This document shows, piece by piece, positions 53,201 through 61,410 of a stretch of 64,000 nt of DNA; position 1 is the first letter of the stretch, and each line of letters starts with the position of its first letter. The stretch is from Micromonospora sp. MW-13. GTDB taxonomy: Bacteria; Actinomycetota; Actinomycetes; Mycobacteriales; Micromonosporaceae. A program made the position numbers and the translations under genes. Where the stretch lies: positions 31,252 through 95,251 of the forward strand of contig NZ_QKKX01000031.1 of NCBI RefSeq assembly GCF_003434305.1. The letters run 5' to 3'. The notes below the pieces were generated by a model that ran no database searches, was not told the DNA's origin, and worked only from the letters and a program-made list of their open reading frames with translations.

Positions 53201-53490
53201 CGGTCGGTTGCCGAACCGGCGGTCTCGGGGCCCACGGTTGCCGACCCGGCCGTCCCCGGGCCGTCGGCCCCCCGGCCGGAGGGCGGCGGGGCGGTGGTCT
53301 CCGGGGCGGTGGGGTCGAGGGCCGTGGGGGCGAGGGCGGCGGCCAGGGCGGCGTGGTCGGCGGCGAACGGGTGGGGCCGCTCGCGGGGCGCCCGGCCGGG
53401 GCGGCGGGGGGCCCGCGCCGGGCGGCTGGTGTCCTCGGCCCAGACGGCGAGCCCTCGGCCGGGCAACCACGCCCCGTGGATGACCAGCAC
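50206..53490 (-). CDS. SNF2/Rad54-type DNA translocase
   Basis: 1094 residues from the GTG at 53490 with GGAGGGG upstream. A long N-terminal SNF2-associated region (residues 1-590) starts VLVIHGAWLPGRGLAVWAED. The ATPase follows: ADDMGLGKTVQLLAL near 648, VVVDEAQAIKN near 745, TGTPVENRLADLW, then the helicase C lobe with LLFTQYAEFG, LSLKAGGTGLTLTAA and DRAFRIGQRRRVQV. It is a double-strand DNA translocase of the bacterial HepA/SNF2 branch, likely for repair or chromatin-like remodelling. The GTGA overlap with the SWIM gene implies a stoichiometric partner. Confidence 0.94.
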   Translation of the reverse strand: MLVIHGAWLPGRGLAVWAEDTSRPARAPRRPGRAPRERPHPFAADHAALAAALAPTALDPTAPETTAPPPSGRGADGPGTAGSATVGPETAGSATDRPPGTPGTTAEAGSVLLRLPTRAGSPVDSPELVRTAVAEPVRGPVTLAGWRAPALRYAPADALALLRAAGDRAGVPGATLRHLAELAEFAADLVRRGRVLPGVVPARPEDGEPGAAAARAVWRPLLTGADAAWARSLALALPPVARAAGDLPPGDLVADALDALTDAAARAALTRTTLARGGRPTGAVPAWLAALTGPAGEFTAEPGALAALRAELDDWQRDAAGGAVRASFRLVEPAADPLGDASTDPLGDTPANPLGGAPAGARDVGADPAGTPPDAGRWRVEFGLQAADEPSLIVDAGQVWRSPHPGPALAGRLDSPQETLLAELGRASRLWPELDAALRTATPEALELDVEGAHRFLRDGAPVLHAAGFGVLLPSWWRRPSSRLGARLQARSRTAPGTVAAVDGGFGLDALVDYRWEVALGDEPLTAEELAALAELKTPLVRLRGRWVELDPGRLAAGLRLLRSAGELTVADLLRLGLADADSDDALPVLEVTADGPLGELLAGQAERRLTPLDPPPAFTGTLRPYQRRGLAWLAFLQSLGLGGVLADDMGLGKTVQLLALIAGDPPSAGPTLLVCPMSLVGNWQREAARFAPALRVHVHHGAERARGEGFAAVVHAADLVLTTYSVAARDAVELAGIDWHRVVVDEAQAIKNAATRQAEAVRSLPARHRVAVTGTPVENRLADLWSIMQFANPGLLGPAAAFRKAYAEPIERHGDAEAAERLRRMTGPFVLRRLKTDSSIISDLPEKLEMEVLCNLTAEQASLYRAVVDDMLARIESSDGIERRGLVLSAMTRLKQVCNHPAQLLRDGSALAGRSGKLARLEEILDEVLAAGERALLFTQYAEFGGMLRGHLSARFGREVLFLHGGVGKADRDAMVTRFQSAGGPPLFVLSLKAGGTGLTLTAANHVVHVDRWWNPAVEDQATDRAFRIGQRRRVQVRKFVCAGTVEEKVAAMIAEKRSLAASVVGTGEQWVTELSTERLRELFALEAGAVVE

Positions 53491-53601
53491 CCGTCCCCCC
53501 TCCGACCGACGACCACCGAGGATAGCCGGACCCGGCCCGGACACCGGTCCGGCCGGACCGGGACAGCGCCCGGCGTCGGGCACTGGGGCTGGCAGACCGG
53601 C

Positions 53602-54003
53602 GTGACCGGATGGGCCAGCGGCTCCGGCCGGAGGATCGGCACCGGGTGGAACCAGTTCCGCACCGTGCTGGGCAGCACCGACGGGTCGCTCTACGGGGTG
53701 CGGGCCGACGGCACGATCCACTACTACCGGTACGTCTGCACCAACTACACCACCGGGGCGGGCTACTGGAGCGGCAGCCGGCAGATCGGGGCCGGCTTCC
53801 AGCGGTTCCCCCGGCTGTTCGTCTTCAGCGCCTCGTCGATCACCTTCGCCGGGGCGCTGGACTCCGACCCCGCGCTGTCGCGGATCTTCCGGAACGTCTT
53901 CACGCTGGCGCTGGAGAAGGGCCCGGCGGTCCGCCGCACCCGGGCGCCGATGCGGCGCACCGAGCCCGCGCCCGCGCAGCCCGAGCCGACGCCGCTGGAG
54001 TGA
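53602..54003 (+). pseudogene. Tachylectin-like beta-propeller, truncated
   Basis: A frame ending at 54003 reads WASGSGRRIGTGWNQFRTVL, STDGSLYGVRADGTIHYYRY and GAGYWSGSRQIGAGFQRFP, typical blades of tachylectin-2-like propellers. Only about one and a half blades remain. No good start lies upstream (GTG at 53602 is the nearest), and the divergent SNF2 start is only 111 bp away. It is probably the 3' end of a lost lectin gene. The tail after residue 90 is Arg/Pro-rich. Confidence 0.55.
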
Positions 54004-54025
54004 GCCCGGCCGCTACCGTCGTGCC

Positions 54026-54898
54026 ATGTTCGATCTTCTCGTGCTCGGCGGCCTGGGGGTGGACGTGCGGGTACGCGTGCCGCAGCTCCCGCTGCCGGCC
54101 GCCGACTCGCTCACCGTCCCCCCGATCGAGCTGCGGGTCGGCAACACGGGAGCCGGCATGGCGCTGGCCGCCCGCGCGCTCGGCCTGCGGGTGGCGGTCG
54201 TCGACGTGCTCGGCGCCGACCCGGCGGGCGACGTGGTCCGGGCCGCGCTGGACCGGGCCGGGGTGCACACCGTGCTGGCCGTGGACCCGGGCGGGACCCG
54301 CCGATCGGTGAACCTGGTGGACCCGGCCGGCCGACGGATGTCGCTCTACGACCCCCGCCCCTGGCAGGGGCCGCCGCCGTTCGCGCCGGAGCGGCTGGCC
54401 GCGCTGGCCCGGGACGCGGCGCACGTGCACCTGTCGATCATGGACTGGGCGCCGCCCGTGCTGCCCGCGCTGCGTGCCGGGCTGCCGGCCGGGGTCGGCC
54501 TCTCCACCGACCTGCACGACTGGGACGGCGACAACCCCTACCACCGCCCGTTCGCCGAGGTGGCCGACCTGGTCCTCGTCAGCGGCGTCCGGCTCGGCGC
54601 ACGGGCCGGGGCGCTCGCCGCCGCACTGGCGCCCCGGACCACCGTGGTCACCCGGGGCGCGGACGGTGCGGAACTCTTCGCCGCCGGCGGGCCGCCCGCC
54701 CAGGTGCCCGCCGCCGCGCCGCCGGGGCCGGTGGTGGACACCAACGGCGCCGGGGACGCGTTCGCGGCCGGCCTGGTCGCCGCCCGACTGCGCGGCGCGG
54801 GGCTGGCCGAGGCGGCGGCGTACGCGGCCCGGGTCGCCGCGGCGGCCTGCGCCCACGACGGCATGGAGTACCCGCCGGGGCTGCTGCCGCCCGGTTGA
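54026..54898 (+). CDS. PfkB-family carbohydrate kinase
   Basis: 290 residues, ATG at 54026. Ribokinase-type fold: GGLGVDVRVRVP at the start, the GNTGAGMALAARALGL substrate motif, DLHDWDG, and the catalytic anion-hole block VVDTNGAGDAFAAGLVA near residue 235 with its Asp base. It phosphorylates a sugar or nucleoside with ATP; no neighbouring sugar pathway gives the substrate. Confidence 0.9.
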   Translation: MFDLLVLGGLGVDVRVRVPQLPLPAADSLTVPPIELRVGNTGAGMALAARALGLRVAVVDVLGADPAGDVVRAALDRAGVHTVLAVDPGGTRRSVNLVDPAGRRMSLYDPRPWQGPPPFAPERLAALARDAAHVHLSIMDWAPPVLPALRAGLPAGVGLSTDLHDWDGDNPYHRPFAEVADLVLVSGVRLGARAGALAAALAPRTTVVTRGADGAELFAAGGPPAQVPAAAPPGPVVDTNGAGDAFAAGLVAARLRGAGLAEAAAYAARVAAAACAHDGMEYPPGLLPPG

Positions 54899-54959
54899 GC
54901 GGGCCGGGCGGGGGCAGCCCCGACCGGCGCGCCACCTGGCCGGCCGGGTGGCGTCGTGG

Positions 54960-55481
54960 TCAGACCGCCCCGGTGGAGCCGTCGGTCAGCTCGCGCAGGA
55001 TGTCGGCGTGGCCGGCGTGCCGGGCCGTCTCCTCCACCAGGTGCGTCAGGATCCAGCGCAGGGAGACCTCGCCGAGCTGCGGGTGCGGCACCACGTGGTC
55101 GAGGTCGAAGCGCGCGGCGACCGCGCGGGACCGGGCGCAGGCCCGCTCGTAGCCGGCCAGGAGGGACTGGACCGTGTCGGCGTCGTCGAGGGTGAAGCTC
55201 GCCGCCGCCTCCTCCTCGGTGGTCTGGTAGAGGTCGCCGGGCTCCGGGGCGAGCAGGCAGGGGAACCAGTTCCGCTCGACCAGCGTCAGGTGCTTCACCA
55301 GGCCGGCGAGGGTGGTGAGGGAGGGCACCAGTCGGCGCCGGGCGTCGGCGTCGCTGAGGCCGCGCAGCTTGCGCGCCACGGTGGCGCGGTGGAAGTCGAG
55401 GAAGGATTCGAGCACTGCGCGCTCGTCGCCGGTGCGGGCCAGTACCGGCCCGAGGGTGGGGTCGATCGCGATCTCCGCCAT
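54960..55481 (-). CDS. DinB-family protein (DUF664)
   Basis: 173 residues, ATG at 55481. DUF664 pattern: ERAVLESFLDFHRATVARKLRGLS, then TLAGLVKHLTLVERNWF (first metal His), DLDHVVPHPQLGEVSLRWILTHLVEETARHAGHADILRE (two further His). The three His form the expected metal site. Substrate unknown; the second DinB protein of the window, not closely similar to the one at 24356. Confidence 0.9.
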   Translation of the reverse strand: MAEIAIDPTLGPVLARTGDERAVLESFLDFHRATVARKLRGLSDADARRRLVPSLTTLAGLVKHLTLVERNWFPCLLAPEPGDLYQTTEEEAAASFTLDDADTVQSLLAGYERACARSRAVAARFDLDHVVPHPQLGEVSLRWILTHLVEETARHAGHADILRELTDGSTGAV

Positions 55482-55630
55482 TGCCGGACCCTAGCGGGCG
55501 ACGGTCCCGCCACGCTGCCCCGGCCGAGCCGCCCGGGCCGGACGAGGGTGGTTTGGCAGTGGCCGGAGGTGGGGCGGTGGCGGGGCGGGTATCTCCTGCG
55601 GGGCGGCGGTCGCCCGGGCAGGATTGGGCC

Positions 55631-55837
55631 ATGGCAGCAACGGTGGAGATCCCGCTGGCGGGCGGCAGCGCCGACGGGCAGACGGTCGTGGTCGAGTTGG
55701 ACAGCAACGGCCGTCCGCCGTTGACCCACCACCACCTCGGCGAGCACGGGCTGGCCGAGGCCGACATCTACGAGCTGGAGTCGGTGGCCGAGGGCGGCCG
55801 GGGGTGGCTCTACCGGTGGCGGGGCCCGGCCGTCTGA
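55631..55837 (+). CDS. Small conserved hypothetical protein
   Basis: 68 residues, ATG at 55631. Reads VEIPLAGGSADGQTVVVELD, then LAEADIYELESVAEGGRGWLYRWRGP. It is compact and acidic, with beta-hairpin character. Its last 28 bp overlap the 3' end of the convergent polysaccharide pyruvyl transferase gene. Function unknown. Confidence 0.6.
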   Translation: MAATVEIPLAGGSADGQTVVVELDSNGRPPLTHHHLGEHGLAEADIYELESVAEGGRGWLYRWRGPAV

Positions 55838-57030
55838 GCGCCGGTCGCCCCGGTCGGGCGGGAGACGCCGGCCGGCCTCGCGACGCCCGCCCGGCCCGGC
55901 AGCCGCGACGAGCGCAGGCTCTCCAGCACCGCGGCGGTCACCTGCGAGGTGCCCCGGGCCTGCTCGCAGACCTCGGCCACCCGGCGGGCCGTCTCCGCGG
56001 AGCGGGCCTCCCGCTCGTCCCACAGCCGGTCCACCTCGGCCAGCAGCGGCCCCTCCACCTCCCGCTCCACGCCGCGCAGCGCCGGCACGCCGAGGCGCTG
56101 GGCCAGGTCGAAGACCTTTCCCGCGTACGGCAGGGGCAGGAACGGGGTGCCGACCATCGCGGCGAAGATCAGGAAGTGCAGCCGCATGCCGACGGCGAGG
56201 TCGAAGTGCCGCATCAGCCCGAGCACCTGCCGGGGTGAGTAGTCGCCGTGCAGGATGCGCCCCCGTTCGGCGGTGGTCATGTGCGACATCACGCCGTGCG
56301 AGTGCCGGATGTCGTCGCGTTCCATGGGCACGAAGAGCACGTACGCGTCGATCCGGTGGATCAGGAAGTCGGCGATCTGGGCGATCAGCCGGTGGTAGCC
56401 GTCGACGTCGAGCCGTTCGGCGGCCCGGCCCGGCTCGCGGACGCTGAGCCCGACCAGCCGCCGGCCGGCCGGCACCCCCTCCTCGCGCAGGAGCCCCTCG
56501 GGGAACTCCTCCGGCTCCAGCAGGAACGCCGGGTCGGCGGTCACCGTGATCGGGTTGACCAGCCCGGCCTCCTCCAGCACCATCCGGGACTCCTGGTCCC
56601 GCACGGTCACCTCGGTGGCGTCGGCCAGGGTCTCCCGGACCATCCCGGTGTCCACCCCGTCGCTAAGCGGCCCCACCCCCACCGCGTACGTGAGCAGGGG
56701 CAGGCCCCGCTCCTGGGCCACCCGGACCACCCGCAGGTAGCGGCGCGCCTCCCGGTCGTAGAGGATGCCGCCGCCGCCGAGGATCAGCAGGTCCAGCTCG
56801 GCCAGCACCTGCGCCGAGTCGACCCGGCTGACCCCCTCCCAGGGCACCGCCTCCACGTCGGGATGGGCCCGGGCGGTGTGCTCCGGGTTCCGGGAGAAGA
56901 CGATGATCCGCGCCTGCGGCTCGTGCGAGCGCAGGTCGGCCAGGAGGCCGCTCAGGATCGCCTCGTCGCCGAGGTTGCGGCCACCGTACGAGCCCAGCAC
57001 ACCGATCGTCAGCGCGGTGCGGTCCCCCAT
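55810..57030 (-). CDS. Polysaccharide pyruvyl transferase family protein (CsaB-like)
   Basis: 406 residues, ATG at 57030. The N-terminal half is Rossmann-like: IGVLGSYGGRNLGDEAILSGLL, and LDLLILGGGGILYD. The C-terminal half has VRDQESRMVLEEAG and AVGMRLHFLIFAAMVGTPFLPLPY, the acceptor-site block of the family. CsaB-type enzymes transfer pyruvate ketals onto cell-wall polymers, anchoring S-layer-homology proteins. It stands alone with no glycosyltransferases around. The tail after residue 375 is low complexity. Confidence 0.9.
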   Translation of the reverse strand: MGDRTALTIGVLGSYGGRNLGDEAILSGLLADLRSHEPQARIIVFSRNPEHTARAHPDVEAVPWEGVSRVDSAQVLAELDLLILGGGGILYDREARRYLRVVRVAQERGLPLLTYAVGVGPLSDGVDTGMVRETLADATEVTVRDQESRMVLEEAGLVNPITVTADPAFLLEPEEFPEGLLREEGVPAGRRLVGLSVREPGRAAERLDVDGYHRLIAQIADFLIHRIDAYVLFVPMERDDIRHSHGVMSHMTTAERGRILHGDYSPRQVLGLMRHFDLAVGMRLHFLIFAAMVGTPFLPLPYAGKVFDLAQRLGVPALRGVEREVEGPLLAEVDRLWDEREARSAETARRVAEVCEQARGTSQVTAAVLESLRSSRLPGRAGVARPAGVSRPTGATGAQTAGPRHR

Positions 57031-57179
57031 CGCCTCGCTCCTCCCGATGTGCGTTCGGGCAGGGTTCCCGCTGCGTACGGGGGCACACCTGGGTCGGTAG
57101 GCCCGGTCCGGCCGGGCCGACCGGCTTGCTCATCTGCTGGGCGGTGAACGGCACGGCGCCTCCCCGGGCAGGGCCGCCG

Positions 57180-57767
57180 TCAGCCGGATGCGGGGCCGGC
57201 CCCGCCGACGAGGCGGGACACCAGGGCGGAAACCACCTCGTCGACGTCGAAGCCGGCGTCGATCGACGTGGTGAGAAGGTCGAGCAGCAACCCGTCCACC
57301 GCATAGTGCAGCAGGGCGATCTCGAACGCGCCACCCGGCAGTCCGGCGGCGGCGTGGAACGCGACGTCGTCGGCGTACCCCCGGCGGAGCACCGCGGCGA
57401 GGCTGCGGCCCAACTCGGGGCGGCGGGCCGCCTCCAGCCGCAGCTCGATCAGCGCCCGGGTGACGTCGGGCTCCCGGGTGGTGCGAAGCACGATGTAGCG
57501 CAGGTAGTCGGTGAACAGGGCGAGTGACGGCTCCCGGCCGGCCAGCTCGGCGAGGACCGCCTCGTCGGGGGCGTACCGCTCGAAGGCCCGCTCGGCGAGG
57601 GCGCCGAGCAGCGCCTCCCGGGACGGGAAGTAGTTGGAGGCGGTGCCGGTGGGCACCCCGGCCTCGGCGTCCACGGCGCGGTGGGTGAGCCCCCGCGCAC
57701 CACCGGCGGCAAGCACCCGCAGCCCCGCGTCGGCGAGTTGGGCACGTCGTTGCGGGTTGCGGGCCAT
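57180..57767 (-). CDS. TetR-family transcriptional regulator
   Basis: 195 residues, ATG at 57767. HTH at residues 8-50: RRAQLADAGLRVLAAGGARGLTHRAVD, then GTASNYFPSREALLGALAERA. The helical ligand domain has a TetR_C-like region with LALFTDYLRYIVLRTTREP. It is divergent from the dihydrofolate-reductase-like gene, 77 bp away, with a palindrome between, so it likely represses that gene. Confidence 0.9.
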   Translation of the reverse strand: MARNPQRRAQLADAGLRVLAAGGARGLTHRAVDAEAGVPTGTASNYFPSREALLGALAERAFERYAPDEAVLAELAGREPSLALFTDYLRYIVLRTTREPDVTRALIELRLEAARRPELGRSLAAVLRRGYADDVAFHAAAGLPGGAFEIALLHYAVDGLLLDLLTTSIDAGFDVDEVVSALVSRLVGGAGPASG

Positions 57768-57796
57768 GAGCAGACCCTAGCAGCAACAACAACAGG

Positions 57797-57832
57797 TGTA
57801 GTACATTGCAACCACGACAGTAGTAGTGGTTG
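57797..57832. promoter_or_regulatory. Palindromes between tetR and the reductase gene
   Basis: TGTAGTACA at 57797-57805 and the inverted pair CAACCAC (57809-57815)/GTGGTTG (57826-57832). The region is AT-richer than its surroundings. These are candidate TetR operators; the second ends 12 bp before the reductase start. Confidence 0.5.
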
Positions 57833-57844
57833 ATTGGAGTCTTC

Positions 57845-58432
57845 TTGCCCAAGCTCGTGTACTACGTGGCCAGCACCCTCGACGGCTTCATCGCCGCCCC
57901 CGACGGGTCGTACGACTTCCTGCCGCTGGAGCCGGACGTGGCGGCCCACCTCGCGGCACACTGGCCGCAGACCTTCCCCACCCTCAGCCACCCGCACTTC
58001 GGCATCGACCGACCCACCGGCCGGTTCGGCGGGCTGCTGATGGGCCGGGCCACCTACGACCCGGCGCTGCGGATCGGCGTCACCAGCCCGTACGCCCACC
58101 TGAGGCAGTACGTCTTCTCCCGGTCGCTGCCCCCGTCGGACGATCCCGGGGTGGAGATCGTCGACGCGGACCCGGTGGCCTTCGTCCGCGACCTGAAGCG
58201 GCAGCCCGGCGGCGACATCTGGCTCTGCGGCGGCGGCCAGCTCGCCGGCCAGCTCCTGCCGGAGGTGGACGAACTGGTCGTCAAGCTGCACCCGATCGTG
58301 GCCGGCAGCGGCGTACCGCTCGCCGACCGGGGCTTCGACCCGCACCGGTTCGCCCTGGCCGGGACCCGCGCCTTCGACAGCGGGCTGGTGATCCTGCACT
58401 ACACCGCCGCGCCCGGCCCGGGCGCCGGGTGA
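57845..58432 (+). CDS. Dihydrofolate reductase-family protein (RibD C-terminal fold)
   Basis: 195 residues from the TTG at 57845, which has TTGGAG eight bases upstream and gives the usual family start MPKLVYYVASTLDGFIA. Further motifs: GGLLMGRATYDPAL, RQYVFSRSLP, and GGDIWLCGGGQLAGQLL for NADPH binding. Such proteins are NADPH-dependent reductases of unknown substrate, frequently under TetR control in actinomycetes. Confidence 0.88.
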   Translation: MPKLVYYVASTLDGFIAAPDGSYDFLPLEPDVAAHLAAHWPQTFPTLSHPHFGIDRPTGRFGGLLMGRATYDPALRIGVTSPYAHLRQYVFSRSLPPSDDPGVEIVDADPVAFVRDLKRQPGGDIWLCGGGQLAGQLLPEVDELVVKLHPIVAGSGVPLADRGFDPHRFALAGTRAFDSGLVILHYTAAPGPGAG

Positions 58433-58456
58433 CCGGCTGCCCGGTCGCCGGGCCGC

Positions 58457-58608
58457 CGGTATGACGTCACCGGCGTGCTCGCCGGCCTGGCCGGCTTCTT
58501 CCTCGACGGGGCGCGGCAGCCGCCACCGGTCGGCATCCCCGGGCTGCGGGAGTTCCAGCGGCCCAGGCCGACGCGTTGCCGCCCTGGCCGGCCGAGCGCC
58601 TCGGCTGA
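58457..58608 (+). pseudogene. C-terminal remnant of a phosphotransferase-like gene
   Basis: The frame reads DVTGVLAGLAGFFLDGARQP and PGLREFQR, then after a one-base loss near 58558 AQADALPPWPAERLG and a TGA at 58608. The pattern resembles the last 50 residues of aminoglycoside-phosphotransferase-type proteins. There is no upstream part; the family assignment is tentative. Confidence 0.4.
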
Positions 58609-58645
58609 CCTCGCCGGGCGACGGAACTCCGGCGTCGCCGGCTCG

Positions 58646-59443
58646 TCAGGCCGGCTCGCGGACCTGGGTGGTGAGGAACGGGATCACCGCGGCGGGCAGC
58701 GCCGGCGAGGAGACGATGTCGTAGTGGGTGAGGCCGGGCAGCACCGCCAGGCGCGACGCGGGGCGGTCGGTGCCGTCCCAGCCGGCGTCGCGGTGTCCGC
58801 CGCCGAGCAGCCCGAAGAACTCCGCCGCGTGGCGGACCGGGATCGAGTCGGCGTCGGCGAAGACCAGCAGGGTCGGCTTGGTCAGGGCGGCCACCTCGGT
58901 CGACCAGTCGTACTCCTGGCGGAGCAGGTCGCCCGTCTTGGCCCAGAGCGCCGGCCAGTCCTGCGGGCGGGGAGCGATCCGTTCGTACAGCTCGTGCGGC
59001 GGGGTCCCGCGCATCCGCTCGCCCGTCCGCTCGTCCTGGGTGGCCATCGCGGCCAGCACCTCCGGATACCAGCCCTGACGCCGGCACGGCGCGGAGACCA
59101 CCACCAGCCGGCGCACCAGCTCCGGATGCCCGACCGCGACGCGCAGGGCGACGCCGCCGCCCAGCGAGTAGCCCAGCACGTCGGTCTCACCGAGGCCGAG
59201 GTGGCGGATCAGCGCGGCGACGTCGTCGGCCATCGACTCGAATCGCAGCGGGCGGTCGACGTCGGCGGTGCGGCCGTGGCCCTGGAGGTCGACCCCGACC
59301 ACCCGGCGGCGCGCGGCGAGGGCGGGCAGGATCGGGGCGAACATCTCCACCGCGCCGTACCCGCCGTGCAGGAGCACCAACGGGCGGCCGGTGCCGTGGA
59401 TTTCGTACCACAGCCGCACACCGTTGACGTCCGCGTAGCTCAC
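58646..59443 (-). CDS. Alpha/beta hydrolase
   Basis: 265 residues from the GTG at 59443 with GGGGG upstream. Canonical fold: NGVRLWYEIHGTGRPLVLLHGG with the oxyanion HGG, VVGVDLQGHGRT, nucleophile elbow GYSLGGG (Ser near residue 94), acid in VFADADSIP, and His in LPGLTHYD. Substrate unknown. It ends 37 bp after the phosphotransferase remnant on the opposite strand. Confidence 0.92.
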   Translation of the reverse strand: MSYADVNGVRLWYEIHGTGRPLVLLHGGYGAVEMFAPILPALAARRRVVGVDLQGHGRTADVDRPLRFESMADDVAALIRHLGLGETDVLGYSLGGGVALRVAVGHPELVRRLVVVSAPCRRQGWYPEVLAAMATQDERTGERMRGTPPHELYERIAPRPQDWPALWAKTGDLLRQEYDWSTEVAALTKPTLLVFADADSIPVRHAAEFFGLLGGGHRDAGWDGTDRPASRLAVLPGLTHYDIVSSPALPAAVIPFLTTQVREPA

Positions 59444-59571
59444 CAATGCACCCCCGACTCGTCCGGCCACTCGTCCCGATCCAACACCGGCCGACGAGAT
59501 CACGGCGCGGATCCCACTGGGCCCACCCCACGAACCGGAACAGCCACACCGGCACTCGAAACCCGTCCCGG

Positions 59572-61410
59572 CTATCCCGGCCGAACGCACGGGTCGGCGA
59601 TCGTGTAGGTCGGGCTCTGCGCCGTACGGCCGTCCACGGCGGTCGCCCGTACCGACCAGGTCAGCGCCGACGCGCGCAACTGCCCGACGGTCGTCCGGGC
59701 GGCAGACCCGTCCACCGTCATCGCCCGGGCCGACGTCCGGCTGCCGGTAGGGGTCCAGCGAACCTCGGCACCGCCGAGCGTGCCACTGCCGGTGGCCTGC
59801 ACCGCGAGGCTGTACGTCTCCTGGCCGCACCGCACCCGCGCGGTGGCGGAGACCGTGAACGGCGTGGCGACCTGTGGTGCGGCGGTCGGCCGGGGCACGG
59901 CCGGCGGCCTGGCCGGTGTCGCGGCCGGTGCCGGTGCGGCGCCACCCGGCACGACGTCGGGCGCGGCGGGCGCGGCGGGCGCGGCGGTCCGGGCGGCCCC
60001 GTCGCCGTCCGCCGGCACGGCGGCGGTCCCCGACGTCGGGCCGGCGGTGCCCGCCGGCGCTGGCGTGCCGGCTCCCGTGGCCGTGCCGGACGGCAGCGGC
60101 GCGGCGGGAGCCGCCGGCTCACCGGCCGGTGAGCCGAGCGCCCCGGACACCGGTTGGCCGGAGCCGTCCCGCGCGGCGGTCGGGCGGCCGGGGCCCAACG
60201 CCCAGGTGCCGAACACGACGAGAAGGATCAGCAGAGCCGCGGTCGCGGCCAGCCGCCGACGGTTCCGGTCGCGGGCCGCCCGCGAGGTCGCCCGCACGGT
60301 GTGCGCCACACCGGCCGGCACCGCCGCACCGCCCCGGGCCACCGCACCCTCCGGGGCCACCGCATCGTCCGTGGCCACCGGCGTCGGCCCGTTGACCGGT
60401 CCGTCTGCTGGCCGGACGTCCGCCGGCCCGGGGGGTTCGTCGGCCGCTGGCACCAGGTCGGTCGACGGATCGGCCGGGACCGCACCCGCCGGATCGGCCG
60501 CCCCGCCGGACGCCGCGTCGGCCACCGGATCGGTCGCCGTGTCGGTCGCCCCGTCGGTCGCCGGATCAGCCGCCGTGTCGAACGCCCCGTCGGACGCCGT
60601 GTCGGTCGCCGGACCGGCCAGAATGTCGGTCGCGCAGACCTCGGCCAGTCTCGGCCACACCGTGTCGGCGACCACCAGGAAGGCCGGCGCCGTGTACGCC
60701 GACAGCAGGGCGGCCGGGCTGAGCTGTTCCCGCCGGAGCAGCCCGCACACCGCGCAGCTCTCGATGTGCCGCGAGACCCGCTTGCGCAGGGTCGGGGTGA
60801 GCCGGCCCTGCCAGCCGTCGATCAGGTCGGCGAGGGCGGGGCAGTCCCGGGCCCCGGTGCGGGCCACCAGCAGCGCCCCCAGTGCCCGTTCGAGCTGCGA
60901 GCGGGCGCGCGACAGGCGGGCGTGCGCGTGGTTGGCGGGCACCCCGAGGGCCGCGCCGATGTCGGCGGACGACAGGTCGTGGCGGATGGCCAGGTGGACC
61001 ACCTCACGGTCGCCCGGGTTCAGCGCGGCGGCTGCGGCGTGCACCAGGGCGCGTACCTGCTCGGCGTTGACGCCCGTGGCCGGGTCGGCGGTGTCGGCCA
61101 CCGGCTCGTCGGCCTCCTCCAGCGGCAGAGAGCGGGACCGCTCCCGGAGCTGCCGGAGGCACTCGCTGCGCACGATCGCGTACAGCCAGGAGCGCAGCCG
61201 GTCAGGCTCGCGGAGCTGGCCGATGCGCTGGCTGGCGATGAGGAACGCGTCGTGGACGGCGTCCGCGGCGGCCTCCGGCTCGCGCAGCATGGTCCGGGCG
61301 TACGTGTACAGCCGGTCGGCGTACCGCCGGTACATGCCCTCCAGTCCGGCCCGCTCGCCGCGACGCACCGCCTCGACCAGCGCGGTGTCGTCCTGTGCCG
61401 CCGTGTCCAT
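59572..61410 (-). CDS. ECF sigma factor fused to zinc finger, membrane helix and extracellular domain
   Basis: 612 residues, ATG at 61410 with CGGGAGACA upstream. Region 2 (residues 10-85): YRRYADRLYTYARTMLREPEAAADAVHDAFL and RLRSWLYAIVRSECLRQLRE. Region 4 (120-180): LNPGDREVVHLAIRHDLSSADIGAALGVP. Then an anti-sigma-like zinc finger, RHIESCAVCGLL, near 222; an Asp/Ala/Thr repeat linker (255-380); one membrane helix (about 390-410, ALLILLVVFGTWAL); and an outside part of Pro/Ala linker plus a beta domain ending YTIADPC. It is a membrane-tethered sigma factor; release would need proteolysis or direct membrane signalling. Divergent from a secreted three-repeat protein, its likely target. Confidence 0.9.
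   Translation of the reverse strand: MDTAAQDDTALVEAVRRGERAGLEGMYRRYADRLYTYARTMLREPEAAADAVHDAFLIASQRIGQLREPDRLRSWLYAIVRSECLRQLRERSRSLPLEEADEPVADTADPATGVNAEQVRALVHAAAAALNPGDREVVHLAIRHDLSSADIGAALGVPANHAHARLSRARSQLERALGALLVARTGARDCPALADLIDGWQGRLTPTLRKRVSRHIESCAVCGLLRREQLSPAALLSAYTAPAFLVVADTVWPRLAEVCATDILAGPATDTASDGAFDTAADPATDGATDTATDPVADAASGGAADPAGAVPADPSTDLVPAADEPPGPADVRPADGPVNGPTPVATDDAVAPEGAVARGGAAVPAGVAHTVRATSRAARDRNRRRLAATAALLILLVVFGTWALGPGRPTAARDGSGQPVSGALGSPAGEPAAPAAPLPSGTATGAGTPAPAGTAGPTSGTAAVPADGDGAARTAAPAAPAAPDVVPGGAAPAPAATPARPPAVPRPTAAPQVATPFTVSATARVRCGQETYSLAVQATGSGTLGGAEVRWTPTGSRTSARAMTVDGSAARTTVGQLRASALTWSVRATAVDGRTAQSPTYTIADPCVRPG

Noticed and set aside
60470..60620. Tandem 15-18 bp repeats as a regulatory repeat array
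   Set aside because: They encode the Asp/Ala/Thr linker of the sigma factor in frame; a coding low-complexity explanation is sufficient.
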